DNA of 64,000 nucleotides from Erinaceus europaeus (GCF_950295315.1 NC_080181.1:36919375-36983374); one strand, 5' to 3'. Positions 1 to 9,672 are shown, counted from the stretch's first letter. Numbers and translations are program-made. The notes: generated by a model from the sequence alone, not told the origin.

Positions 1-5
1 ATCCA

Positions 6-363
6 GGGAGGTTGGGCTGAATGTCAGAGGGTTAAGACGTGGTGGAGGAAACGAGGGGACAGGCAGAAGGATCCACGGTATGGCCCCCAGACCCCCACCT
101 GCAGGGGAGTCGCTTTACAGGGGGTGAAGCAGATCTTCAGGGGCTCTATCTTTCTCTCCCCCCTCTTCCTTTCCCCTCCCCTCTCCCTTTCTCTCTGTCC
201 TATGCAAGGACAGTAACAACAACAACAACAACAACAACAAGCACAACAATGATCAAGCAACAAGGGCAGCAAAAGGAGAATAAATGGTCTGCAGGAGCAG
301 TGGATGCCAGGTATATGGATCGAGCACCGGCAGTAACCCTGGAAGCAATAAATAAATAAATAC
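6..363 (+). mobile_element. SINE1 (tRNA-derived, ERI-like), full length, in A1
   Basis: It has a tRNA-like head with GGGTTAAG near the A-box position. A conserved body follows (CCCCCACCTGCAGGGGAGTC, then GTGAAGCAGATCTTCAGGGG), then a pyrimidine-rich TCTCTCC stretch and a CAA repeat (about 217-240). The 3' part reads CAGGAGCAGTGGAT and ends in an AATAAATAAATA tail. This order matches hedgehog SINEs as I remember them. The B-box position (about 85-100) is degenerate, so it is unlikely to be an active source copy. Confidence 0.8.
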
Positions 364-370
364 ATAGATG

Positions 371-401
371 CATACATACATATATATATATATATATATA
401 A
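371..401. repeat. TA/CATA dinucleotide microsatellite
   Basis: A CATA run passes into an uninterrupted TA tract (381-400) directly after the SINE1 tail. It probably grew from the A-rich tail. The equivalent tract in A2 (4,425-4,460) has more CATA and fewer TA. Confidence 0.9.
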
Positions 402-493
402 ACTCATAGAGAAAATATACAGGTAATATACATGTATACATGTGTCGGTGTATCCACTTTGTAAATAAATGTACATGCACTTTTGTTTATCTA

Positions 494-745
494 GTGAAGC
501 AGACCTGCAGGGGTCTACCTTTCTCTGACCTTTCTGTGTTTCCACTCCTCTCTCCCTTTCTCTCTGTCATATGCAAGGACAGTAAGAGCAACAACAACAA
601 TAATAATAACCACAACAAAGTTCAGGCAACAAGGGCAGCCAAAAGGGAAAACATGGTCTGCAGGAGCAGTGGGTTCGTGGTGCAAGCCCCTAGCCCTGAC
701 AATAACCCTGGAGGCAATCTATCAATCAATCAATCAATAGATAAA
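494..745 (+). mobile_element. SINE1 3' half, second copy within A1
   Basis: It begins at GTGAAGCAGACCTGCAGGGG, the middle of SINE1, and continues through the pyrimidine stretch, CAA/TAA repeat, CAGGAGCAGTGG and a CAAT-repeat tail (718-740). It lacks the tRNA head. The flank before it (CATGTATACATGTGT then a CCACTTTGTAAA segment) resembles the flank before the third copy. This indicates local tandem duplication of SINE half plus flank, not an independent insertion. Confidence 0.8.
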
Positions 746-835
746 GAATACATAAATAAAAAATACAGGTTTTATACATGTATACGTGTCTCTGTGTTTC
801 TACTGAGTCAAATGTAAATGTGCTTTATTTATTTA

Positions 836-1084
836 GTGAAGCAGATCTTCAGGGGGCCTATCTTTCTCTCCCCCATCTCTCTTTCCCCTCCTCTTTACAT
901 TTTTCTCTGTTCTCCGCAAGGACAGTATCTACAACAACAATAATAATATTATTAATAACCACAATAGTCAAGCCACAAGGGCAGCAAAAGGGAAAAAATG
1001 GAACATAGGAGCAGTGGATTAGTGGTACTGGCACTTCGCTATGGCAATAACCCCTTGTGGCAATAAATAAATAAATAAATAATA
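836..1084 (+). mobile_element. SINE1 3' half, third copy within A1
   Basis: It begins at GTGAAGCAGATCTTCAGGGG and ends in an AATAAATAAATAAATA tail, again without the tRNA head. It lies about 342 bp after the second copy, and the second lies about 367 bp after the matching point of the first, so the three form a small tandem series inside the unit. Type B units contain only one copy. Confidence 0.8.
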
Positions 1085-1230
1085 CAAGTAATATACAAGA
1101 ATATGTCCCAGTGTGTGTTTCCACTGTGTAAACGTAAAAGCACTTTTATTTACTTATTTATATTTTATTTATTTACCTAGCCAAGAGAATTTCTTTTAAT
1201 TGCTAAAAAAAATGTCACATTAATTAAGCT

Positions 1231-1482
1231 TAGCAGGTGGTGCCTCACCTGGTTAAGCACTCATGTTAAACTGTAGGAGGACCTGGGTTCAAGACTCTGG
1301 TCCCCACTTGCAGTGGGAAATCTTTACAAGTGGTGCAGATGTGCTGAAGGTATCTCTCTGGTTCTCAAAATCTCTATCCCTCCCTTGTCTCTCAATTCTT
1401 GACTGTCCATTCCAAAAAATAAATCAAGATAATAGAAAGCAAAGAAAAAAGAAGAAGAAGAAGAAGAAGAAGAAGAAGAAGG
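1231..1482 (+). mobile_element. SINE2 (tRNA-derived) with (GAA)n tail in A1
   Basis: The tRNA-like head reads AGCAGGTGGTGCCTCACCTG, then GGTTAAGCAC at the A-box position and GGTTCAAGACT at the B-box position. The body (GTGGTGCAGATGTGCTG, then TCTCTCTGG) ends in AAATAAATCAAGATAATAGAAAG and a GAA repeat at 1,451-1,481. The head is well kept compared with type B copies. The family resembles the second erinaceid tRNA SINE; the name is from memory. Confidence 0.8.
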
Positions 1483-1752
1483 CAAAATGAAGTATCCCAA
1501 TATTTCAAGGGGCTGCTCAGAACAATGCTTTCCTTATTATGATCCTCACAGCATACCATATTCAGAAAGGAAAAAGACACCGCGTTTTCTTTAACCCAGT
1601 TTATTTAATTTATTTATTCATTTATTTATTGAGGTGTTAATGTTTTACATTCAACAGAAGACTAGGGCTCTGATGCCAGAGGTCTCAAGTACCCCTAGAT
1701 AGCTCTCTGCCTCTACAAAACCAATCGATCAACCCGTGCATCACTCCAACCT

Positions 1753-1820
1753 TCCATCCATCCATCCATCCATCCATCCATCCATCCATGCTTCCTTCCA
1801 TCCATCCATCCATCCATCCA
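1753..1820. repeat. (CATC)n microsatellite in A1
   Basis: Two CATC runs are separated by a GCTTCCTTC interruption. The same tract is present in every unit with a different length. In A2 the unit breaks into satellite just after it. Confidence 0.95.
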
Positions 1821-1962
1821 ACTATCCATCGACCAATCAACCAAGCTAAGTACAAAAGGAGATATAACCTTGAATGATAAAGACAGTCAAGCCTGCACAG
1901 ATACGTTGCCAACTGGGCAGTTTGGCTGAATAGGGCAGAGGAGCTGATCCAGGGAATGTGGT

Positions 1963-1984
1963 GGGGGGTGTGGGTGTGGGTGGG
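1963..1984 (+). other. G-quadruplex motif in A1
   Basis: A run of six G, then TGT, GGG, TGT, GGG, T, GGG. This fits four G3 runs with loops of 3, 3 and 1 bases, the short-loop class usually expected to be stable. Folding is inferred. Confidence 0.7.
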
Positions 1985-4067
1985 ATGAGCAGGTGAGTCT
2001 GTGAGCTGGGTCACGTCAGGGACGCGGAGGGGGGGTGTGGGCAGCTGTCACAGGCGAAATGTCAAAAGCGCTCGAGCTGGTGATCAGGGCACCCGGAAGT
2101 GAGGAGAGACAAGAGGAGAGGAGCCGACAGGAGAGGACAGGAGAGGACAGGAGAGGAACTGAGAAACCCACCTGAACAGAGGTAGCATACCGGCATCCAG
2201 CAAGGCAGGCAGGCATGCAGACAGCTGTGGCCCGGGCTCCCTGGCTCCTGGGCGCACCTCCTCCTTTGCTCTCTTGGCTGCCAGCCCCGAGGTCCGTCGT
2301 CGGTCAGCGCTGTCCTCCCGTTCTTCCGTCCCTCTGTGCCAGGGCCCAGGGGTCTGGTTGCTGCCGCCTGACATAGTGGCAGGACAGTTGGGCTGCCCAG
2401 TGCCAGTGCGCCTGCGCACAGAATCCTGGGGGGGGGGGACATCACAGAGGGCTCGAGAGGTTGCTAGGCCACGAGGACCCCGCCCACCCAGTTGACCCCT
2501 AGGGAGGCAGTGGTGGTGGCAGCAGCCATGACACCCACCCTGAACTTGATCTGAGGGGTGGTGGCCAGCCAGCAGAGCCAGAGCCTCAGGCAAAAGCCAG
2601 CGCAGGTGGGCAGGGCTCCGGGGCAAGGGGCACGGTGGGGGCGGGTCAGGGGGCGGGGCCGGCATCTGACAGCCCAGGGCTGGGGTCCAAGGGCCGCCAG
2701 GACCCTGTCCAAGCAAGTGCACTGACACACAGACAGACTGACTGACTGACTGACAGCCCCCACCCCACAGACACCCCCCCAGGGCCCTGGGAGTCCTGAG
2801 CTGCCCTGGATCTGGCGGGCAGCCACCTGGACACAGGCCTCCATAGTGGAGGCCCCTGTAGACCCTGTTGCCTGCTGACAGCGGCCCTCCTCCCCCTCCC
2901 TCTCTCTCTCCCCCTCCCCCTCCCCTTCCTCATCCTCAGAGGGACTCACTCAGGGCCCTTGGCCTAGGCAAGCCAGGGCTGCTGCTCTGGCTGCTGCAGC
3001 TGCTATCCAGTGGGTGGGTGCAGGTATCTGGCCCTGTCAGTTCCTGATTCTTGGGACCTGCCTGCCTCCAGCTCCACCCACTCTCCAGTCCAGCCCCCTC
3101 CCCCTCCTCCGCAAGGATGCCCCCTTTTCCCCTTGCCCCCTGTCCCCCAGCTCCCCAACTGTCATCTACTGTTTGCCTCCTTTCCTGCCAGCCTGCTGCT
3201 GCCCTCCAGCCCTGGGGGCCCTGGGCCAGCCCAGCTGCCATCTTCACCATCCTGCAGGGGGACCTGCCCTAACGCCCTGCCACCACAGGCACACACAGCC
3301 CTGCACCTATTCAGGGGCTCCCCTGCCTGCAGCCTGCCCCCCAAACAATCTCCTTCTGCCCCTCAACCCCCTTCTAACCCCTGTCAGGGCCCCTGACACA
3401 CACCTGGGCATGAGTATCCCACACATGCACATCTCTCCCCTCCCCCTCCACTCCATTTGCACTAAGGATGGCAAGAGTCTTTTTCTCTGGGTATCCCCAG
3501 GGGAGTTGGGTCTGTCCAATGTCCTGGGGAGCCGGAACTACAAACAATCTACAATGTAACATTTGGATCTCAGGCAACCCAATCCCAAGTGCGCTGTGCA
3601 AGCCTAGGACTGGCGAAAACACCCCACTCTGAGCACAAGGTCTGCCTGGGGCAGTGGCTCCTCCAGTGGACTCAGAGACAGGCAGAGGCAGAGGCAGACA
3701 ACGTTTTCAGGTTCAAAACCTATACTTCCCAGAAGCTGGTCCATCAGTAGGGTAAAAAAAAAAAAAAAAAAAAAAGAAGGCTTTTTTTTTCTTTTCCCAC
3801 TGCCTGACTCTCCTGTGTGATGCCTGTTTCTCAGTGAAACAAGGGAAAAAATCTTTTGGGGAGGGAGCAGGACCAAGATGCAGGCAGGTGGACTCCGTGG
3901 AGGGTGGATGGGTAGGTAGACCATGCCCTGGCTCCTGAGCCCCAGCTGCTGTTCCAGGCGCTCTCTGATTCCCTGTGGCTTCTCATGAGACTATTTCCAA
4001 GACTGATCCTCAGGATATTGAGGATTCAAAAAATAGACAGGTCATATTGCTGTCAAAAGGAAATCCA

Positions 4068-4420
4068 GGGAGGTTGGGCGGAATGTCAGAGGGTTAAGAG
4101 GTGGTGGAGGAAACGAGGGGACAGGCAGAAGGATCCACGGTATGGCCCCCAGACCCCCACCTGCAGGGGAGTCGCTTTACAGGGGGTGAAGCAGATCTTC
4201 AGGGGCTCTATCTTTCTCTCCCCCCTCTTCCTTTCCCCTCCCCTCTCCCTTTCTCTCTGTCCTATGCAAGGACAGTAACAACAACAACAACAACAACAAC
4301 AAGCACAACAATGATCAAGCAACAAGGGCAGCAAAAGGAGAATAAATGGTCTGCAGGAGCAGTGGATTCCAGGTATATGTATCGAGCACCGGCAGTAACC
4401 CTGGAAGCAATCAATAAATA
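4068..4420 (+). mobile_element. SINE1, full length, in A2
   Basis: It is the counterpart of the A1 copy at 6-363, with the same CAA tract and CAGGAGCAGTGGAT block and an AATAAATAAATA tail. Confidence 0.8.
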
Positions 4421-4553
4421 AATAAATACATACATACATACATACATATATATATATATAAACTCATAGAGAAAATATACAGGTAATATACATGTATACA
4501 TGTGTCGGTGTATCCACTTTGTAAATAAATGTACATGCACTTTTGTTTATCTA

Positions 4554-4803
4554 GTGAAGCAGACCTGCAGGGGTCTACCTTTCTCTCACCCTTCTGTGTT
4601 TCCACTCCTCTCTCCCTTTCTCTCTGTCCTATGCAAGGACAGTAACAGCAACAACAACGATAATAATAACCACAACAAAGTTCAGGCAACAAGGGCAGCC
4701 AAAGGGGAAAACATGGTCTGCAGGAGCAGTGGGTTCGTGGTGCAGGCCCCTAGCCCTGACAATAACCCTGGAGGCAATCAATCAATCAATCAATCAATAG
4801 ATA
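4554..4803 (+). mobile_element. SINE1 3' half, second copy within A2
   Basis: It is the counterpart of 494-745: headless, begins at GTGAAGCAGACCTGCAGGGG and ends in CAAT repeats. Confidence 0.8.
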
Positions 4804-4895
4804 ACGAATACATAAATAAAAAATACAGGTATTATACATGTATACGTGTCTCTGTGTTTCTACTGAGTCAAATGTAAATGTGCTTTATTTATATA

Positions 4896-5150
4896 GTGAA
4901 GCAGATCTTCAGGGGGCCTATCTTTCTCTCCCCCATCTCTCTTTCCCCTCCTCTTTACATTTTTCTCTGTTCTCCGCAAGGACAGTAACTATCACAACAA
5001 CAATAATAATATTATTAATAACCACAATATTCAAGCCACAAGGGCAGCAAAAAGGGAAAAAATGGAACATAGGAGCAGTGGATTAGTGGTACTGGCACTG
5101 CGCTATGGCAATAACCCCTTGTGGCAATAAATAAATAAATAAATAAATAA
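4896..5150 (+). mobile_element. SINE1 3' half, third copy within A2
   Basis: It is the counterpart of 836-1,084, headless, with a slightly longer AAAT-repeat tail. Confidence 0.8.
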
Positions 5151-5297
5151 TACAAGTAATATACAAGAATATGTCCCAGTGTGTGTTTCCACTGTGTAAA
5201 CGTAAAAGCACTTTTATTTACTTATTTATATTTTATTTATTTACCTAGCCAAGAGAATGTCTTTTCATTGCTAAAAAAATGTCACATTAATTAAGCT

Positions 5298-5570
5298 TAG
5301 CAGGTGGTGCCTCACCTGGTTAAGCACTCATGTTAAACTATAGGAGGACCTGGGTTCAAGACCCTGGTCCCCACGTGCAGTGGGAAATCTTTACAAGTGG
5401 TGCAGATGTGCTGCAGGTATCTCTCTGGTTCTCAAAATCTCTGTCCCTCCCTTGTCTCTCAATTCTTGACTGTCCATTCCAAAAAATAAATCAAGATAAT
5501 AGAAAGCAAAGAAAAAAGAAGAAGAAGAAGAAGAAGAAGAAGAAGAAGAAGAAGAAGAAGAAGAAGAAGG
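5298..5570 (+). mobile_element. SINE2 with expanded (GAA)n tail in A2
   Basis: The head keeps GGTTAAGCAC (A-box position) and GGTTCAAGACC, a good match to the RNA polymerase III B-box consensus. The GAA tract (about 5,517-5,569) is clearly longer than in A1. It is the best-preserved SINE2 head in the window. Confidence 0.8.
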
Positions 5571-5902
5571 CGGCAAAATGAAATATCCCAATAGTTCAAG
5601 GGGCTGCTCAGAACAATGCTTTCCTTATTATGATCCTCACAGCATACCATATTCAGAAAGGAAAAAGACACCGCGTTTTTTTTAACCCAGTTTTTTTAAT
5701 TTATTTATTCATTTATTTATTGAGGTGTTAATGTTTTACATTCAACAGAAGACTAGGGCTCTGATGTCAGAGGTCTCAAGTACCCCTAGATGGCTCTCTG
5801 CCTCTACAAAACCAATCGATCAACCCGTGCATCACTCCAACCTTCCATCCATCCATCCATCCATCCATCCATCCATCCATCCATCCAACAATCCATCGAC
5901 CA

Positions 5903-6216
5903 AAAAAATCTTCAAAAAAAAAAAACCAGGCGCAATCAAGACAAACCACTTGCACCTGTGTGCGAATCTTCAAAAAAAAAGAACCTATGGGTAATCAAGA
6001 CAAACCACTTGCACCTGTGTACGAATCTAAAAAAAAAAAAAAAAAAAACCTAGGCGCAATCAAGACAAACAACGTGCACCTGTGTGCGAATCTACAAAAA
6101 AATATTCCTAAGCACATCAAGACAAATCACTTGCACCTGTGTGCGAAACTGTAAACAACACACACCTGGCGGCTATCATGACAAACCACTTGCACCTGTG
6201 TGGGAATCTGAAAACA
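5903..6216. repeat. Short satellite, small block (about five monomers)
   Basis: Monomers share AATCAAGACAAACCACTTG, then CACCTGTGT and GCGAATCT, with A-tract linkers. The last monomers have an AACACACACCTGG linker and a GGGAATCTG ending. The block is almost identical to 39,180-39,491 and is followed by the same B-unit tail, so it is the truncated counterpart of the end of the large array. Confidence 0.92.
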
Positions 6217-6260
6217 ATGAGGATCCAAAACTCGGTAGGTCATATCGCCTTATAAAGTAA
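6217..6260. repeat. Orphan 3' end of a B unit (44 bp)
   Basis: TGAGGATCCAAAACTCGG and the following bases are the last 44 bp of a type B unit, placed directly after satellite. The identical arrangement recurs at 39,492-39,535. Confidence 0.85.
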
Positions 6261-6265
6261 ATCCA

Positions 6266-6628
6266 GGGATGTTTGGCGGTGTGTCATAGTGTTAAGGGCT
6301 TGTGGCGATCGCGAAAAGAGGGGACAGGTGGAAGCATCTGTGGTCTGGCCCCCAGACCCCCACCTGCAGGGAAGTCGCTTTAAGGGGGTGAAGCAGATGT
6401 TTAGGGGCTCTATCTTTCTCCCCCCACTCTGTATTTCCCCTCCTCTCTCCTTTTCTCTCTGTCAGATGCAAGGTCAGTAACAACAACAACAACAATAACC
6501 ACCACCACAGTGACCAAGCAACAAGGGCAGAGAAAGGGGAAAATATGCAGTGCAGGAGCTGTGGATTATTCGTGCCGCAGGCACTGAGCTGTGGCAATAA
6601 GCCCTTGAGGCAATCAATAAATAAATGA
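6266..6628 (+). mobile_element. SINE1 in B1
   Basis: One full-length SINE1 with a degenerate tRNA head (GTTAAGGGCTTGTGGCG), the CACCTGCAGGGAAGTCGC body, a short CAA repeat, the GAGCTGTGGCAATAAGCC block and an AATAAATAAATG tail. The subfamily marker AAAATATGCAG is present. Confidence 0.8.
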
Positions 6629-6772
6629 ATTAGTAATACAGGTAGCAGACATGTATATGTCCCTGTGTGTTTCCACTGAGTTAATGTCAATGCACTTTTA
6701 TTTATTTCTTCATTTATTTATTACCTTGCCATGAGAATTTCTTTCCATTGCTAAAAAAAAGTGTCCCATCAA

Positions 6773-7014
6773 GGGTACCAGGTGGTGCCACACCCAGGTA
6801 AGCACTCAGGTGACAGTGCAGGAGGACTGGGCTTCAAGACCCTGGTCCCCAACTGCCGGGGGAAATCTTTACAAGTGGTGCAGAAGTGCTGCAGGTGTCT
6901 CTCTGTGTCTCAAACTCTCTGTGCCTCCCTTCCCTCTCAACTCCTGACTATTTATTCCAATAAATAATCAAGAACATAGAAAGTAAAAGAAGAAAAAGAA
7001 AAAGAAAAAGAAAG
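6773..7014 (+). mobile_element. SINE2 in B1
   Basis: Head GGTACCAGGTGGTGCCACAC; the A-box region reads CAGGTAAGCAC and the B-box region GCTTCAAGACC, both changed from type A. The tail is an AAAAAG repeat. Confidence 0.8.
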
Positions 7015-7280
7015 GAAAATGAAATATTCCACTATTTCAACGGGCTACTCAGGACAATGCTTTCCTTGTTAAGATCCTCACAGCAACCATATTCAGAAAG
7101 GCAAAGACGACATGTATGTTTTAACCCAGTTTTTATATTTATTTATTTATTTATGTACTTATTCAATTTTGTTATTGATAAATTAATGCTTTACATTTGA
7201 CAGCAGACTAGAGCTCTGAAACCAGCGGTCTCAGCTACCCCTATAGATGGTGCTTTGCCTGTACAAAACCAATCCATTGA

Positions 7281-7331
7281 CGTGTCCATCCATCCATCCA
7301 TCCATCCATCCATCCATCATCCATCCATCCA
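7281..7331. repeat. (CATC)n microsatellite in B1
   Basis: A run of CATC with one CAT slip (CATCATCC). The tract is present in every B unit with a different repeat number. Confidence 0.93.
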
Positions 7332-7464
7332 CCAGTCAACCAAGCTAAGTACAAAAGGAGATCTCTCCTTGAATGATGAAGACAATCAGCGCTGCACAGG
7401 TAGGTTGCAAAGGGGCCAGTTCGGCTGAATAGGGCAGTGGGGCTGAACCAGGGAATGTGTTGGC

Positions 7465-7484
7465 GGGTGTGGGTGTGGGTGGGG
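7465..7484 (+). other. G-quadruplex motif in B1
   Basis: GGG-TGT-GGG-TGT-GGG-T-GGGG: four G runs with very short loops. Intact in this unit. Confidence 0.75.
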
Positions 7485-7616
7485 TGAGCCGGTGACCCTG
7501 TGAGCTGGGTCACATCAAGGAAGGGAGGGGGTGGAAGGGGTTGCAAGCAGCGGTCACTGGAGAACCATCACGAGTGCTGGAGCTGGTGAGCAGGGCACCC
7601 GGAAGAGAGGACAGAC

Positions 7617-7722
7617 AAGAGGAGAGAAGCAAGGTGCAGAGGAGAGGAGAGGGGAAAGGATGGACAGGAGAGGAGAGGACAGGAGAGGAGAGGAGAGGAC
7701 AGGAGAGGACAGGAGTGGAGGG
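7617..7722 (+). repeat. GGAGA polypurine minisatellite in B1
   Basis: Nearly pure purine tract of GGAGA and GGACA pentamers. The purine strand is the + strand. The same tract is in all B units and a shorter one in A1. Confidence 0.9.
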
Positions 7723-8107
7723 GACCTGAGAAACCTACCTGGACATAGGCAGCATACAGACATCCAGGAAGGCAGGCAGGCAGGCATGCAGGCAGCTCTG
7801 GCCTGGGCTGCCTGGATCCTGGGTACACCTCCTTCTTTCTTCTCTTGGCTGCCAGCCCTGAGGTCCCTCGTCGGTCGGCACTGTCTTCCTATCCTTCCGT
7901 CCCTGTGTGCCAGGGCCCTGGCGTCTGGGCGCTGCTGCCTGACCTAGTGGCAGGGCAGGTGGGCTGCCCAGTGCCAGTGTGGCCAGCACACAATGCCGGG
8001 GGCTAGGACATCACAGAGGGTTCCTGCGGTTGCTAGGTAGCGGGGACCCCGCCCATCCAGTTGACCAGCAGCCATAAGCCCGAACCTTAACTTGACCTGA
8101 GGGGTTG

Positions 8108-8191
8108 TGGCCAGCCACCAGACCCAGAGCCCCAGGCCAAAACTGGTGGTGGCCAGCCACCAGAGCCAGAGCCCCAGGCCAAAGCAGGTGC
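8108..8191. repeat. 42-bp tandem duplication specific to type B
   Basis: TGGCCAGCCACCAGA begins at 8,108 and again at 8,150, and each copy is followed by CCAGAGCCCCAGGCCAAA. Type A has only one copy (about 2,570), so the duplication arose on the B lineage before the array expanded. Confidence 0.85.
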
Positions 8192-8476
8192 AAGTGGGCC
8201 GGGCCAATGGCTATGGGCAGAGTGGGGTGTGTCTGGCCTCGGGGCTGGCATCTGACAGCCCATGGCTGGGGGCCAAGGGCCGCCAGGCCCCTGTCCGACC
8301 ATGTTCACTGAACACAGTCCTGCTGACTGACTGACAGTCCCCTCCAGAGATACCCACACCAGGTCCCTGGGTGCCCAGAGCTGCCCCTGAGGTTTGGTGG
8401 GTGCCTGCCTGGACACATGCCTCCGTAGTGGAGGCCTCTATTAATCCCATTGCCTACTGACAGCTGCCCTCCTTCC

Positions 8477-8540
8477 GCTCCTCCTCCTCCTCCTCTCCTC
8501 CTCCTCCTCCTCCTCCTGCTCCTCTTCCTCCACCTCCTCC
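8477..8540. repeat. (CTC)n tract in B1
   Basis: Pyrimidine-rich CTC/CCT repeats with a CTGCTCCTCTTCC interruption. The length and interruption vary between units. Confidence 0.9.
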
Positions 8541-9672
8541 TCAACTTCCTCATCCTCAGAGGGACTCACTCTGGGCCCAGGCAAGCCAGGGCATCTGCTC
8601 TGGCTGCTGCAGCTTCTATCCAGTGGGTGGGTGCAGGTATCTGGTCCTGTCAGTCCCTGATTCCTGGGACCTTCCATGCCTCCAGCTCCCCCCACTCTCG
8701 AGACCAGACACCTCCTCAAGGATGCCCTCTTTCCCCTTGCCCCCTGTCCCCCAGATCCCCAACTAACATCTACTTTGTGCCACCCTGTGCTACTTTCCTG
8801 CCACCCTGCTGCTGCCCTTCAGCCCTGGGGGACCTGGGCCAGCCCAGCTGCCATCTCACCATCCAGCAGGGGGACCTGCCCTAACCCCCTGCCACCACAC
8901 CCACACACAGCCCTGCAAACCCTCAGGGGCTCCCCTGCCTGCAGTCTGCCTCTCAACCAGTCTCCTTCTGCCCCCTTGCCGCCATACAGCCTCTGCCATG
9001 GCCCCCCACACACACCTAGGCATGAGCAGCCCACACATGCAACACTCTCCCATCTCCCTGCCACTCCATTTGCTCTAAGGCTGTCAAGAGTCTTTTTTCT
9101 GACTGTAGGGGAGTTGAGACTGTCCAATGTCCTGGGGAGCAAGAACTGCAAACAATCCATCTACAATGTAACATTTGGGTCTCAGGCTGTCCAATCCCTA
9201 GTGCACTGTGCAGGCCTATGAGTGGCAAAAACACCCCATTCTGAGCACGACATCTGGCTGGGCTAGTGGCTCTTTCTGTGGACTAGGACACAGACAGACA
9301 GACAGACAGAGTTTTCAGGTTCAAAATCTATACTTCCCAGAAGATGTTCATTCAGTTCGGTTAAAAAAAAAAAAAAGGCTTTTTATTTTTTTCCCCCCTG
9401 CTTGGGTAACCAGTCTGCTGCCTGTTTCTCAGTGAAAAAAAGGAAAAATCTTTTTTGGAGGGAAAAGGACCAAAATGCAGGCAGGTGGACTCCGTGGAGG
9501 GTGGATGGGAAGTTGCTCCTGCGCTGGCACTAGAGCCCCAGCTGCTGTTCCAGGCACTCTCTGATACAAGAGATCTCCGTGTGGCGTGTCATGACACTGT
9601 CTCCAGAAGTGATCCTCAGGAAAATGAGGATCCAAAACTCGGCAGGTCATATCGCCTTACAAAGTAAATCCA

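Larger units (their letters stand above)
1..4062. repeat. Macrosatellite unit A1 (type A, 4,062 bp, complete)
   Basis: The sequence starting at base 1 starts again at base 4,063 with few differences, so the period is 4,062 bp. The unit holds a full SINE1, two further SINE1 3' halves, a TA tract, SINE2 with a GAA tail, a CATC tract, and then a G+C-rich part (about 2,000-3,560). That part carries a G-quadruplex motif (1,963-1,984), GGAGA-type purine repeats (2,100-2,158), a tract of GACT repeats near 2,740, a CCCTCC tract (2,885-2,930), a long A run beside a T run (3,753-3,790) and the unit end near 4,060. Bases 2,000-4,062 hold no gene that I can support: open frames there overlap on both strands and are not conserved in the B units. 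The unit is colinear with type B but clearly diverged. Whether it is transcribed cannot be seen. Confidence 0.9.
4063..5902. repeat. Macrosatellite unit A2 (type A), 3' truncated
   Basis: It follows A1 for 1,840 bp and stops after the CATC tract and ATCCATCGACCA, where A1 continues with ATCAACCAAGC. Here the sequence turns into the short satellite. The rest of the unit, including the whole G+C-rich part, is missing. Differences from A1 are scattered substitutions and microsatellite length changes, notably a longer GAA tract. Confidence 0.9.
6261..9667. repeat. Macrosatellite unit B1 (type B, 3,407 bp)
   Basis: Order: SINE1; AT-rich linker; SINE2; ATTT repeats (7,137-7,156); CATC tract (7,281-7,331); G-quadruplex motif; GGAGA polypurine tract (7,617-7,722); a 42-bp tandem duplication (8,108-8,191); CTC tract (8,477-8,540); a CCAGCAGGGGGACC block (8,863-8,876); CAGA tract (about 9,290-9,310); an A run beside GGCTTTTTATTTTT (9,363-9,390); unit end. 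No supported gene lies in 7,016-9,667. This copy serves as the map for the other B units. Its closest relative is B5. Confidence 0.9.

Noticed and set aside
1231..1310. tRNA gene
   Set aside because: The head has A- and B-box-like sequence but no cloverleaf that I can complete, and it is joined to a SINE body and tail.
6313..6330. E2F/KAISO-type site GGCGATCGCGAAAAG in SINE1
   Set aside because: It is variable between units (GCTCGCG, GCTCGTG, GATCGCG) and sits in a degenerate tRNA head, so it is probably chance.
7241..7546. Frame with WMDGWMDG repeats
   Set aside because: It is a direct translation of the reverse strand of the CATC microsatellite.
7637..7722. Arg/Glu-rich frame in the GGAGA tract
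   Set aside because: It is a low-complexity translation of a pentamer repeat whose length and frame vary among units.
9363..9400. A-run/T-run hairpin with regulatory function
   Set aside because: The A run varies widely in length between units and is explained by simple repeat slippage.
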